Source: Deroplatys truncata (Eukaryota; Arthropoda; Insecta; Mantodea; Mantidae). Taken from it: a stretch of 64,000 bases of DNA. Location of the stretch: NCBI GenBank assembly GCA_030765065.1, contig CM060984.1, forward strand, positions 100,173,488 to 100,237,487, given 5' to 3'. A program made the position numbers and the translations under genes. A model generated the notes under the pieces. It saw nothing but the letters and a program-made list of their open reading frames with translations. It searched no databases and was not told the origin of the DNA. Positions 44,615 through 56,980 of this stretch are shown piece by piece. The stretch's first letter is position 1. Each line of letters starts with the position of its first letter.

Positions 44615-45750
44615 CTACACATTTTTAAAAGTAAGCCTTTTTCTATTAGGAGACAGAATGTCTTTGTAGATGCTAAAGCTTCCTTCAACATCCACAGAAA
44701 CCAGTGGAGCAAACCTTGTATTCACTTGGAATGGCAACTCTAAAGATGTGGCGAATTCCTCAATGTCTGGATTTTTCTGAAGACTAGATTGGCAAAGCCA
44801 TCTAACGGTTCCCTCACGGAAGTAAAAATATCCCATTGTTTTTCCTTTTGCAGATCTTGTTATTCCAATCGTTTAATAGCTGCAGGCAAGTATTTGTAAC
44901 TATGGACACTTCTGTCTGCAAATTATGTATTTTCTCCGGTAACAGAAGTTGCTGTGCCTTGGAAATTGCACCTGCGTCGGATGGATTCTAAGAAAGTACA
45001 AACTCTTTAATTTTGTCAAAATTCTCACACAACATGGCAGCACACTCAATCCAAGATCCCCAGCGAGTAATGACCGGGAAATTTGGAAGGGGCAGGCCAG
45101 TGATTTCCCTGTAGTAAACAATACGGCTCGGAGCTTTCAGTAGAATCTTCTTCAGGGCAGAGATGAATTGATTTGCGATGTCGTATTCGTTCCTTATGGA
45201 TTCACAAACCCTGTGAAGGGCATGAGCCAAGCATGTCATATGCTTCAAGTTAGGATATAAAGGTTTCAATTGGTTAACAGCTGAAACCATGTATGGAGTC
45301 TGGTCCATAACCACAAGAAGAAGTTTTTCAAACTCGATACCAGTAGGCCAGAGTTTTTGGCAGAAGTCCATAATGGATTGCATTACTGTACTGACATTGA
45401 CTTTCTGCAGCTCGTACATTTTTAACAACATGGGCTTAACTTTCTCCCCTGTTAAGGGAAAAACTAAAATGTTCAAAACATATCGTTCCATTGAGTCAAT
45501 GGTTACATCCACAATGATTCCCACAACGCAATAGACCCTTTCTCCTTGATTCTTTCTAAGTTTCTTGGTAAACAGGCTCCATGTAATTTTCTCTTAAAGT
45601 ACTCTCATCGGGAATTGACATCTTTGTGTGTTTTTCAAGGAATGAAGGCTGGATGGTTCACCTTATTGAGTGGAATTCCTGCTTGTGTAAGAGCTGCACA
45701 CAAATCAATGTTTAATTCCTTCAAATTTTGGCTTTTTGAAGAACTCTGTT
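44615..45750 (-). pseudogene. hAT-like transposase pseudogene
   Basis: On the minus strand, homology begins near 45750 (LKELNIDLCAALTQAGIPLN, EKHTKMSIPDESTLRENYM). After a break an open frame at 45524-44988 reads MGIIVDVTIDSMERYVLNIL, VVMDQTPYMVSAVNQL, MTCLAHALHRVCESIR and FPVITRWGSWIECAAMLCEN. This is the DUF659/RNase-H region of a hAT-type transposase, with Asp in the VDVT and VVMDQ blocks and the conserved RWGSW. A shift leads to the C-terminal dimerisation part ending FAPLVSVDVEGSFS...NRKRLTFKNV (stop about 44615), where the family has its late Glu. The N-terminal BED zinc finger is missing; in its place is a Tc1 fragment. Confidence 0.8.
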
Positions 45751-45756
45751 GAAATG

Positions 45757-46369
45757 CCGTCGGGCAAAGAGACCACCTCTGTGTAGTTGCCGTGCCACTG
45801 TGTATTTTGAGATTGCATGCCTAGCTGTCCTGTTAAATTGGTTGCAATTGCACCCGCTGTTTGGCGTGGATCCCTTCTTACCTGTTGCACAATGTAGCGG
45901 TCATCTCTGCTGTAGTTGAGCGTGGTCGACCACCACCTCTCCTTGGGACAGGAGTGCCTGTGGCTTGGAAAGTTCCCACTGCACGTGAAACAATGTTGTG
46001 AGCAATCCCAAACTCCTGAGCAACACTCTTTCGCCCTTCTTCCAGTTTCCCGATGATTCTTCCCCGTGTGAAGTCATCCAAATGGTGTCTACGGGCCATG
46101 TTGCAATGAAGAACATCACTACAGTACATCGTAACAGCTCGCTAATTGTCACAAATTGTCTTGTCCTGTTTCGTCAACTGCTCCGTGTTGCGGGACCGGA
46201 CCTATTTGCCACTATAGGCTCGCTACACTCACGCCATGTGACGTCCAGCTTTCTGTGTACGTGTGAGAGACCTCTGGCAACGTGCTCCTGCACCTTCATT
46301 TACTTGCAACAGATAGTTCATTTCTTATGTTACTTTACCCATCTCGTCCTTAGGTTTTGCACACCAGTG
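45757..46369 (-). mobile_element. Tc1-like element, 5' part
   Basis: The minus-strand TIR CACTGGTGTGCAAAACCT starts at 46369 next to a TA target (46370-46371). The transposase begins at 46099 (MARRHHLDDFTRGRIIGKLE, then EFGIAHNIVSRAVGTFQATG and GRPRSTTA), a typical paired-domain-like HTH of Tc1 proteins. It continues RRDPRQTAGAIATNLTGQLG and, after a shift, ISKYTVARQLHRGGLFARRH, where homology stops at about 45755. The DDE domain and other TIR are gone; hAT sequence follows directly. Confidence 0.8.
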
Positions 46370-46371
46370 TA

Positions 46372-46495
46372 CTTCTACAAAGGTTTATCTCGAATATAAT
46401 GAAGTAGGTAAAAATTAAACTCTCATAAGAATAATTTGTAGAAGTTATATACAAATAAACGATAGTGGGTAGTGAACGCCCTGTGAATGTATGTT
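46372..46495 (-). repeat. Xb terminal fragment
   Basis: It contains 'aaaggtttatctcgaatata' and 'gatagtgggtagtgaacgcc', the TCTGATG-side end of Xb. The Tc1 TIR abuts it through TA, so Tc1 inserted into this copy. Confidence 0.7.
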
Positions 46496-47396
46496 GTTCG
46501 GTACTGCCTACCTGGAAATATCTAACGCCCACTAGAGTGTTGCGCCCCAGTTTGGACTCCACTGATATAAGTATGTGTGTTAAACTCAATGACTAAGTAG
46601 TTTCTTTCTTAAGAGCTCATGACCAGCTTACAGTGGCCGATGCGTTTAATGCTGTCAGAAATAAATATCAAATAGTCAATTCCACTGAAGTGTAAACCCG
46701 CGGAGAAGGTCTTGAGTAATTATGGAAATTAGGCTCAGCAGGTCCATTTAACGGGCGCATGTTATAAATACACCGAGTCACACCCAGAGTTGCCAGAAAC
46801 AGCACCAGGTGAAGAATTAAATCGTCCGTGACAAAAACGGGGATTGTGTCAGGATAACAATCATCTGCTGTCTCTCTCGCGCTGAAGAATTGGCAGCACT
46901 GACGTGTTCCTCTAAATATGCAAACGCTTTCTTTTTGCTTTGGTTCTCTCATTTCTTCCATGGCTAGTTCCTGCGTTAGCTTTCCGATTTACTTCTTTCG
47001 ATTCAACTTTTATCCAGACACCAAGGAAACTTAGCTTTTTGTGCCACTTCGTTTCTGTCTCTAGATACTCATTTGACGGTTAAAATCTCACTTAAGTGTG
47101 CCAATAGCTAAACTTTTGTGAAAAAGTTTCTAAAAATTAAAAAATTGGTTATTACATCCAAAAAATCCTTTGCATTCTTAGCTTAAATTACACACATACA
47201 ATGACTTTTGATCTCAGAGCCCTTTAAAGCTTCACCACATGACCATTTAAATGCCCATATATTCCAGCATAATGGACTGTGTTTACATACGGTGCCTTTT
47301 ACTCGACTTTGATTTTTCTTACGCTTTTGCGCATAGTTTCGTAGATATAGTTTGTAATTCGTCTTGTTTAAATGTTTAGCAGAGAGAATGAGCTTA
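46496..47396. other. Unassigned sequence
   Basis: Minus frames at 46668-46961 and 47183-47413 have no recognised domain. Confidence 0.3.
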
Positions 47397-48257
47397 AAAA
47401 ATCTGTGACACATTCACATGACTTTCCCTGCCTTTTATTGTTATTACTGGGTGTAAAAAACTATTCTTAATAAAGTTTATTTTACTATCTACTACATTTA
47501 ATCCAAATATACCTTTGAAAAAATAGCTAGATTACACATTTCGTTTTAAGCAAAACGTTAACAGCTATAATCAAATGCTTAAGAACTGGACGCTATGTAC
47601 TGGCCTTAGAATTCCATGCTGTTTCCATACAATCTTGAGAAACAACTGCAAATCGATAGGATTTTTAAACGAATGAGAAGTATTGAACAATTCGAACCTT
47701 TCACAACGGATATTTCAGAAACGGCTTATTTTAAGTAAATTCTATTTTTAAAGAGTTTTTTTTTGCGTGGTACGGTTTCGACTATATCTTAAAGTTTACA
47801 AGTTATACCAGATTATACAAAATTTCTTCCGAATGAAGAGGACTTCCTAGGCTATTTACAGGAAATTCAAGATATAAATTTTATTTGCGTAAATATCTTT
47901 CACATATGGCATTTTAATAAAAATAGTTAGAGCCATTTCTTTTAGAAAATAAACATTTTCGAAAACGGTTCCATTTAATGGGTAGTCTGGCGTGGGGGAT
48001 TTTCTTGAAAATTTTCGGGTCGCATCCTTGGAAGATACTAAACTCAAATAACCAACTTTGGATTTATCCGACTTTTCATTCTTGAGTTATGCTGTTCACA
48101 GACAGACATACAAGTACACACACGGACATGTTTCTAAAAATGCTTTATTTGGATTCAGGGCGCCTCAAAGCATGTATTTCCGGTGAAATCTCGGTATCGA
48201 AGTTTTGGGTGGAATGCAATACTTCCCCTACTTACTGTACGCAGTAGAGAAAATAAA
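47397..48257 (+). repeat. Family Xb copy, full length
   Basis: The left end 'aatctgtgacacattcacat' and right end CTACTTACTGTACGCAGTAG then AGAAAATAA. It includes the Xb 'aaacaactgcaaatcgatag' region. Its orientation is opposite to the next X copy at 48433. Confidence 0.85.
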
Positions 48258-48432
48258 CATTAGTGTAAGGCCTTTGCTACACTTTTCGATTGCTTAAGAT
48301 ATGAATTAATTTGACTACTCAGGATAAGTTTTATTGTTGCAACAATTATATGTTTATTTTTTATTAAACAACCAGAAGAGCGAAAATGTTCCTACACCGA
48401 GTTTGTTATTAGTATTTAAATAATGTGGTAAT

Positions 48433-50076
48433 ATTTTTACTTTCTCTACCACGTACATAGTAGAGAAGGTATTGCATTTCACCCAAAAATACATGTTTTG
48501 AGGCCCCATGAATTACGAAAAAAATTTACCAAGTGACACATGTGTGTGTCTGTGAACAGCATAACTCAAAATCGTTAAGTCGGATAAACACCAAACTTGG
48601 AGTATAAGTTCAGTGGTTTCCAAATCTCCGTCACAAAGATTTTCACGAAAATCCTCTCACCCCAAACACCCTTCACATAGAACACTTTTCAAATTTTTTC
48701 TAAAACATGGCTCTAATGATTTTGATTATGTCGCGGTATCTGTTCGTGTTATCTTATTTGCTGAGCGCCTGTTATTGTTTTACTATTGTGAATTTTGAGT
48801 TCTTTGTCCTCCGGCTAGCTATTATTACTCAGTCGAGCAAATCTCTTGGACAGGGTGTGTAAACGGAAAGGAGTTGTTACTAAAAGATAACACCGATAAA
48901 AGAATTTGTTTTTACACTTTTATTTCCGTCACACTTCATTAATTTCACATATTTACTCTTGATACCCGCCCGACTGAAACTGTTATATTTTCGAATGTAA
49001 CCATAATCACTTATTTGCCGCGCATTATTAATTCGCGTATTTCACATTTATAACTAACTTTACGACGCGAGAGATTCTGTATAACTGTGCGACGTGTAAC
49101 CCGTGAATGATTCTGTTGAACTCTGTGATACCTGTCTCTGCCTTTAATATTTATACTTCCTCACCCCAATATGCCTAAACATTATAACAGAGCTGCTATT
49201 GGTTAATAAAGCGCGCCAACATTAGCGTCTATTTTTATATCCAATCAAAATTACGAATACATATGCTCTAGGGAAGATATTCCCTCCATTTCTACAGAAA
49301 AGCACGCTACTCTGACGTCATTTGTTTGTCTCTTCTAATTGATAAACAACTCACCCCCTCGTTTCATTGTTATCCGCTCCAATTGTCAGTTTCAGTGAGG
49401 CCGTGTAAACTTATTTCATAATAATGCTTATAATTAACAAAATCTCAAATCAATGTCATACAATAATGCTAATTTACACTACAATTCACTCTGGCATTTA
49501 CAATGTTGTGATATATAATACTGCCTCAATTATAATAGTATATAGGTGTTAAAGATATTTATATCATAAATAAAATGTATATCTTAATTTTCTAGGAATA
49601 TCTTTGTAAGTCCTCTTCATTCGGAATAAATTTTGTATAATGTTGTATAACTGGTAAACGTCAAGCGATAGACGAAAACGTATTACACTGAATATGTAGA
49701 TTTATTTAAAACACAGAATTTATTTCAAATAACTGTTTAATGACATCAGCCATTTCTGAGCTATCCGTTATTGTTGGTTCGAATTGTTCAATGCTTAGTT
49801 ATTCTTTAAGTCCTATCAATGCCCAGCTATTTCTCGCGATTGCATGGAAACAGTATGGAATTTTAAGCCCAGCGTATAACGTCCAGTTCTCAAACATTTG
49901 ATTATCGCCATTCCCCTTGTATCTACAACAAAATGTGCATCGTAGCTATTTCCGGAAAGATTTATCTCGATTAGTGTGAACTAGATAGGAAAATAAACTT
50001 CCGTAATAATAATTTGTATGCCCACTAATAGGGATAGACAAAGTCATGTGAGTGTAACATATCAGATTATTGTTTT
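48433..50076 (-). repeat. Family Xb copy split by a solo LTR
   Basis: The parts 48433-48728 and 49529-50076 are collinear with the intact Xb copy at 27398-28268. The break falls in the 'gattttgatta' block and is filled by an 800-bp LTR. Confidence 0.85.
48729..49528 (-). mobile_element. Solo LTR with 4-bp target duplication
   Basis: The borders TGTCGCGG...CTGCCTCA on the plus strand correspond to TGAGGCAGTATTATATATC... on the minus strand. That is the same start as the LTRs at 10202 and 36220. The target duplication is ATTA (48725-48728 and 49529-49532). Removing the LTR and one ATTA restores the host block. The interior carries CCAAT/ATTGG-like promoter motifs ('gctattggttaataaa'). No internal region, consistent with LTR-LTR recombination. 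Confidence 0.8.
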
Positions 50077-50448
50077 TACAGACTACGATTTCTGCACCAT
50101 CCGATTAATTAGCATAATAACATTTAAATACATTTTCCCTCTCAGGAAATATTAAACATATTTGCATGAAATTTAAAACAGACTTATGGTAGAGCAACAC
50201 GTGGCACAATTTTGAAAACATTTTAAATAAAAACTGCAAGATTTATAAATGAAATGAAAAGCTTAAATGAAAAACTTTCGATTGTACGTATATAATATGA
50301 GTAAGTATGTAGGACATTGCTTTACATAAACTTCAGGATAAGTATTTATCTAGGGCAAAGAAAAAACGGATCTTCAGATTTATTGGACCTTCACCGCCAG
50401 TCGGTTTAAATGAATAATGTCGTTATTAGTTCAGCAAGCCCCTAGTCT
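50077..50448. other. Unassigned sequence
   Basis: AT-rich; nothing recognised. Confidence 0.3.
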
Positions 50449-50530
50449 CAAAGGGGAGGTGCGGAATTGAACCTCGGACTGCATATGTTCCCGACTTCGT
50501 AAGCAGGTTGAGTACTGCGGCGGTGCAAAA
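50449..50530 (-). repeat. tRNA-like unit, probable SINE head
   Basis: Minus strand: 'caccgccgcagtactcaac' in the A-box area and GAGGTTCAATTCC as B box. The fold is not convincing enough to call a functional tRNA. Confidence 0.4.
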
Positions 50531-52530
50531 GTGTTTTTCACTAGGATATTTTGCTACTTCTTTGCACGCAAAATGAAAGTCACCACCGACCTCAGAATTT
50601 GCACACTTGAGTGCTAAGCCGACACACTGTATGCTGCAAAAACCGTCCAATTATTTGGGTTTCCTATCACCGTACAAGCTGAGATTGCGAGTTTACGAGA
50701 CGCAAGCGAAAGACGTTCCAAATGTAAATACTAGAAAGGTACGATACAAGTCCATTCCACTAAGATGACCTCAAAACTGTTGACATCCACCCCTTCCACT
50801 CATCTTTCGCTAGTCTGTGCCAGAGGTACTGGTAATAAGTTTAAGGCCGTCTCAATGTATACAGGCCAAGAGCTAAACAAGATAGCGGGGGTCTACAGTT
50901 ATTAGGAGTTCACAACCTGCATCATAGGACTGCATATTAGTCAGTGTGGATTTGCGATGCTAATGAGTTCGTTGCTGTCTCAAAACGGATCAGTAATTAA
51001 TAACCAAGTTGCCTACTTGGCGATCGAAAGAATACATAAAACAGCGTAGTTTTCGGTTCAAACCACCACGAAAGTATTGTGTGCTGCGATGTACTTCAAG
51101 CTATTTAACAAGTTCTGAAACGTACATAACAGTGTTTTCATTCCAAAAGAATCCACACAGGAGACATTAGTGGGTACGTGCTATTCACAGGAGTAATTAT
51201 GAACTACGAGTTTCTGGTGTGTTATGTATTAAATTTTCTGAACAGCATATAGTGAATAAATATACTACACGAGAAATGATGGAAGTGTTCTTGTAGTACC
51301 CAGAAAACTGCTTATATTCATTGAAGATGCTTGTCCCTCACTGTTTTCTAATCTACTATCCCATCTGTCCCATACAGCTAACTGCATGAAATTAGAGGGA
51401 TTCATAAAATACAACGATGTGCATTTGCTGAAAATTGATACCTCAAAAATTCCAAATGTTGTAGCATTATTGTAAATCAGCTGCAATTTTGTTATTCAAG
51501 TTTCACATGGTAATATTATAATACCCAATCATTAAAAATGGTTGCTCGGTAAAGTAATGAACTTGGATAAATGGTATATATTTGATTCTTTTTAAAGTCA
51601 TCTGAATAGGTATACAGTTCCAAGTGAACAAGCAGAAAAAACCTCTTTAGGTGCCAAGAGTTTAAAATAATGTTGCCAGAAAATAAATGAAGACTCCACA
51701 GAATGTTCTGAAACTAGATTCTTAGAAGAACAGGTAAGACTGGTTAAACAAAAGGCAATTATATATACAACCGGTACCTGTTATGGACATGCTCAATTAA
51801 TTATTCAACAGCTTACAGACAGGTACGTGATACCTATGTACCTTCTTTACCTCGTCCTGATTACCTCAGACAACTTCCTCAAACCCTTAGTCCTGAATGT
51901 AATTAATAATCTCTGTATTTATAATATACGTTTAAAACAAATACTCAGTGATCATGAAAAATTAGTGAATTTGTGGCTGCATGAAAGTTGTGCAAATCTA
52001 GACATTTCTTATAATGGGGCTAACAATATCTGCATAAACAGCACAGACCTCTATGACATCATCTTTAACACCCAAGAATAAAGCTGTTTTAGCCCTCTAT
52101 CCAGTAAAAACTTTAGCAGCACAAACATTGTATGAACAGGTTTTCGATATTATTAAAGCTTTGAGCTAATGTGGGTTTAAGATGTTAACTTTGACGTCAG
52201 TAACAACAAAATTAATACAAGCACTTTTGAAAAACTGGCACGAATTTTTATGGCACGTTTGTAAACACAGTTTATGAATGTAGGAATGTTTAGGTAAAGA
52301 GTGAATAAAATCACTCGAATTTACATTGCATTTGCGCATTGTAGTGTGTAATTTAAAAGTGAAAGTTGTAGGAAAATGTTAAGGTGCAAACACAGAATGG
52401 AATTTAAGATTCAACATTTTGAAGTTTGTGCTTCAAAGGGAGACAAATAGTGGCCATTATTGTTCACGTAGGTATGGTATAATGATATGAATTTTCGTAC
52501 ATTTTAATATTTGATGTCTGAAACATATGA
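50531..52530. other. Unassigned sequence
   Basis: About 2 kb without a recognised repeat. The 84-codon plus frame 51827-52081 and 73-codon minus frame 51265-51486 show no domain. One of these could be a real exon, but nothing in the sequence supports that over chance. Confidence 0.35.
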
Positions 52531-52915
52531 GGCAGCGCCGTGGCCCGGTGGTTAGACCGCTCGCCTCCCACCGAGGCGGCCCGGGTTCAATCCCAGGGAC
52601 CTGCATGTGGGATTTGTGGTGGACGAAGCGGCGTCTGGGCGGGTTTTCTCCGGGTTCTCCGGTTTCCCCCGCCATTCATTCCACCAACTGCTCCATCATC
52701 ACCTTTCACCTTTCCTTTCATCCATTTCACCAACATTTCGTTTCATCTACTTCCTTCATCCCATACCAGGCATCGGGCTGATCACCCATCCTGGATGCTC
52801 TGTCTGATCCATGAGTGTCTGCTCCTCGACGGGTCTCTGACCCCAGGCACCCGCTTGTAAGTCCTGAGGGGTGTAAGTCCTACATAAGAGGAGGGTAAAC
52901 AGATAATGAATGAAT
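52531..52915 (+). repeat. SINE family S3, intact, with target duplication
   Basis: The tRNA-like head (52531-52605: 'tggcccggtggttagaccgc' A box, GGGTTCAATCCC B box) is followed by a GC-rich body and an (AATG)n tail. The flanking 11-bp repeats GAAACATATGA and GAAACATACGA differ at one position. The several overlapping frames across it are translations of the SINE, not genes. Confidence 0.88.
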
Positions 52916-52926
52916 GAAACATACGA

Positions 52927-53640
52927 ATAAGAATTTCTTAAAGTAGAAAACAAGAAACATGTAATTCGAGATTTAGGTACCGAGATGTGTAACTTTATAA
53001 TACTGGTGCTGACTTGTGAATTTCCGAGTGCTGCTTTAGTGAGAAAAATAATGTAGATAATAAACATCCTTCTAAAACCCTACTGCATTATAAAAAAAGC
53101 AAAATAAAAACGAAAGTGCAGGCTTATTCACATTGAGAAGGTAAGAAAATGTCTACCATAAACTACGGAAATATATTTTCCACTTATTTACTACACACAT
53201 TAACCTTTAATGTGGAAATGTAAGAATATACATGATTGCGTGATTATTTCAGTGCAAACATGAAAAAAATACGTGTTAAACATCGCATTATATATTCGAA
53301 TTTGGAACGTGGACCTCAAGTTGAGATGTCACGAATCGTGCATCTAGGCCTTTAGATAGTCCTTATAAACTCGCTTCAAAGGATTTACATGATGCGCAGA
53401 CAACCGACTGGCGGCAATGACAAAATAGATCTGAAGACCTCGTATTATCTGTATAAGAGGGCGTTCATATAATTACGTCACCCATTGAAAGGTCTGCCCA
53501 AACGTGACACAAGGTGAACCACGAAAAAACACCCGGCGCTAAGGTAAATACCGGATTGGATATTGATACCATGACCGGAAGTTCCACCCTAGTTCTAAAA
53601 CAATACTTGGTTAAAATGAAAATAGATGGCAAAAACGAAC
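52927..53640. other. Unassigned sequence
   Basis: No coding or repeat signature recognised. Confidence 0.3.
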
Positions 53641-53697
53641 GTCTGCCATCTATGCACATATAGATGAAAAGCAGAGAGACTGGATGGCACCCTAATG

Positions 53698-53847
53698 CCA
53701 TCTGCCTGGCACGTGTAGAAGCAGAGGCACAGTTATCTGGCACTAAGACCTCTGTGGACACGTGTCGAAGCTGCCATCTGCCCGTTACGTACAGAAGCAG
53801 AGGTACAGTTACCTAGCACTAAGGCCTCTGTAGACACATGAAGCAAG
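53698..53847. repeat. 75-bp tandem duplication
   Basis: Two adjacent units begin GCCATCTGCCTGGCACGTG (53698) and GCCATCTGCCCGTTACGTA (53773). They share 'agaagcagagg.acagtta' and 'cactaag.cctctgt.gaca'. A weaker partial unit may start at 53643. Confidence 0.75.
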
Positions 53848-54660
53848 ATTGCATTCTACAGGGATGAGACCTAGAAGGTTAAGATGATGTTGAACAGAAC
53901 CGTTGCGATATGACCACGTAAGTTAAAGCGACGTAAAATAAAAATAGAAATAAAAAAAGCAATAACTTGGACTGTTTCTGACGGTCATATAAATTGTATT
54001 GTCAACATGGCAATCTGCCCTTCTACTTGAATCATGGTTTCTCATTCTATGATTTAATCCGTAAATGTAGGAATTTTTTGAGAAAAGCTTCGGCTTTTTT
54101 ATGGAATTCAGTGTTCCTTATTGGCCATCGGCGTTTTTGTACTTCAATGGTTATTGTATTGTCTCAGTATTATTAAATTTAGACCTCTACAAATTTGAAA
54201 CATAATATTTTTTATGCAGCTGTTCGTTACATTTTATTATAACTTCAGGTTATTATTTCCTATAACGAGGAATATTGTCCGGAGGTATTCCCAACTCTCT
54301 TCTCTATCTTTAATTTCTGATTGCATTTTCACCGTTTTATTATTTGAGTAAAGAGTTAGACTTCTAATTTTCTTTCGTCTAATAAATATAATATTAAAGA
54401 TTTTATCAGAATTATGTCCTAGTTGCTGTGTTTTGAATAAAACATTGCCCATTACAAGCTTTAATGAGAAATGAATCAATCAGTACAATAAAGAGTGGCG
54501 TGTGATATAGGAAGGATAGTTAAAACTGGAAGAAATAGTGTGATATAATAAATAACGCCACCAAAATATTTTTGGAAGAAATAAGAACATAAGATAGGAT
54601 TGTAACGCAGTGGCTATGGCCCAAGCTTCGGGAGGTCGGCACCTAGCAGTCGGAGATAAA
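53848..54660. other. Unassigned sequence
   Basis: AT-rich; the frames at 53994-54176 and 54237-54479 have no domain. Confidence 0.3.
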
Positions 54661-55170
54661 CAAAGATAAGTAACGCTCTCGCTCAGCGTAATCACCAGAA
54701 GCACTGTCGTCAGAACCACCAGAACCTTCTGGAAGTTTCACCTTTCCCTCAGCCTCTAGAACGCTCTGACTGTAACCATCGGCTATGCAAGCTAGTACTC
54801 TCGCGAGTAAATCGGTGAGTAAGTAGGACAGCTAGTGAGTTACTGACTGCTTTTCTGGTGCGACATAACGTGCGTTCTCCTAGTGAGGTAGCGACGTCAG
54901 TTACCATGTACAGTGAGGTTGCTACTGCGAAGGATTAAGATAGGTCTTGTGTTCCACTCACCAGCGGGTTAACCATCTAAAGAAGAGGGTGCGTCGTTCG
55001 CCGGTACACCGCGAAGAAAGTGAAGTGACAGAGTAATTGAACTAGTTCACATTAGTGAAGTCCCCTTGAAAGTTGGACTAGAACAAAACAGTGATAGTGA
55101 CAATTGAGTGAGGTTACAGTGAAAACTGGACAAAATCGAAGGATGTAAGACTGTGTGTTTTATCCTATAC
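54661..55170 (+). promoter_or_regulatory. Heat-shock-element-containing, promoter/5'UTR-like segment
   Basis: At 54722-54739 four alternating pentamer units are perfect (GAAccTTCtgGAAgtTTC), the binding pattern of heat-shock factor. More GAA and TTC half-units lie just upstream, and TCTAGAAC lies at about 54756. Downstream 400 bp is GC-richer than the surroundings and purine-rich ('gaagaaagtgaagtgacaga'), like an insect hsp leader. No clear TATAAA box is seen (TATGCA at 54784), and no reading frame follows because an X copy starts at 55179. It could equally be an LTR piece with an HSE. Confidence 0.35.
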
Positions 55171-55178
55171 GTATACAT

Positions 55179-56010
55179 TTTTACTTTCTATACCGCGTAC
55201 ATAGTAAATAGAGAAGATATTGCATTTCACCTAAAAATCTATACCAAGATTTAAGCGGAAATACATGTTTTGAGGCCCCCTGAATCCAAAAAGAGCATTT
55301 TTAGAAAAAGGTTCGTGGTGTGAATAGCATACCTCAAAAACGAAAAGTCGGATAAATATCAGAACCTTACAAAGATGCGATATGAGGATTTTCGAGAAAA
55401 TCCTCCATCCAAAACTACCCTTTACATGTAACATTTTTAGAAATTTTTCATTTTCTCAAAAATGACGCTAACGATTTTGATTAAAATATCACATATTAAA
55501 GATCTTTACATCAGTAATAAAATGTATATCTTGAATTTTCTGGGAATAGCTTGCGAAGTCCTCTTAATTCGGAAGGAGTTTTATAATCTTGTGAACTGGT
55601 ATACGTTAAGCGACAGAGGAAAACGTACGACAAAAAAAATGTAATCCCTTTAAAACACAGAAGTTATTTCAAACAATTTTTTATGGCACCAGCGTTTCCG
55701 ATATATCCGTTATTAATGGTTCGAGTTGATCAATACTTGGTCATTCTTTTATAGTCCTGTCGATTTTCAGCTGTTTCTCGCTATATCAAGGCGAGAGTAC
55801 GGAATTTTAAGATCAGTACTAAAACATTTGATTGTGGCTGTTCGCTTTGTATCTATAACGAAATGTGTAGTGCAGCTATCTTCGGAAAGATTTATATGGA
55901 TTAAAATGAAGTAGATGGGAAAATAAACTTCCGTAAGGATATTTTGTTTACCCACTAATAAGCGATAGAGGATAGAGAGGGTTATGTGAGTGTAATACAT
56001 CAGATTTTTC
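55179..56010 (-). repeat. Family Xb copy
   Basis: Opens TTTTTACTTTCTATACCGCG and closes 'gagtgtaatacatcagattt'. The CA core is almost lost. Moderately diverged. Confidence 0.85.
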
Positions 56011-56980
56011 TTGAAAACGTTTACAGCTTTAGTTGTACAACTACAAGATCTATCCCAGATTATCAATATTTTACAAGTTTGATGTCTACTTTTAAACGTT
56101 CCGTCTTATACATATTTATGCCACTACTGCAGTAGCAAAAAGAAGTCTCTGACAATTAACTGACCTCTCCTAAGCCTTGAAATCTGCTAGAAGTGTGTTA
56201 TAATACAATTGCAGCTCCTTGGAGCTTATTCTGAAATACATTATGTCACCAATCTACTACTTGATTTTTAAAAAAATAGCTAAACTAAAGGAAAGTCTTG
56301 CAAAATATTTGTATTCGGAAGTTGTAGCCACGTTTGCAGTCTAACCTACAGATACATTGCAAATTTTGGACGACTTTAAAGCTAATATTTATGCGACAGT
56401 GTATATGTAAGATAAGAAAGCTACGATATTAGAGTATTCCTGAAATAAATTGATCGTCGAATAAACAATGGAGTTGGCAGTGATGTTATCTGTGAAGGTA
56501 TACAAGTCTAGAACAATGGACCCTCCCTCCTCTCTAGGAAGATTAAGACCCTCAGGCCGACTAAACGCACGCGCCCTAATGAAGACGATCCATGAGGTAA
56601 TCACCACCAAGAGGATTATAGGGCTACGTAGGTATTATGTAAATAGCAGAGAGTGACCAAATGGAGAGAACAGCTTGCCTGTATGAGAGTAAATCGAGTA
56701 ATACCAGATGAACTCTAGGCGGACAAAACGTATTGGTTCAGGACAGCAAACACAACCGGATCAGAGAAAGTTGAATCGTCAGATACACCACAATGAAAAC
56801 GTATAAAGCACTATTGTTACATTTCATGAAAACTGACATGAAAGTTCATACAGTTCGCCATCTGGTAAGAGAAACGTTTTACATTAATAGATAACGTTCG
56901 CGATAAAATTGTCAACGTCATAGTAATTCAGAAGTCTTACTTTGTTAGTTTTCATTCCACCGTTCAGGCATAGCAGCTTA
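56011..56980. other. Unassigned sequence
   Basis: Frames on both strands at 56389-56656 overlap and neither shows a domain. No repeat recognised. Confidence 0.3.

Noticed and set aside
45546..45752. 68-codon plus-strand frame
   Set aside because: It is antisense to the N-terminal hAT homology.
52540..52860. Overlapping frames of 66-106 codons
   Set aside because: They are readings of an intact tRNA-derived SINE with target duplications.
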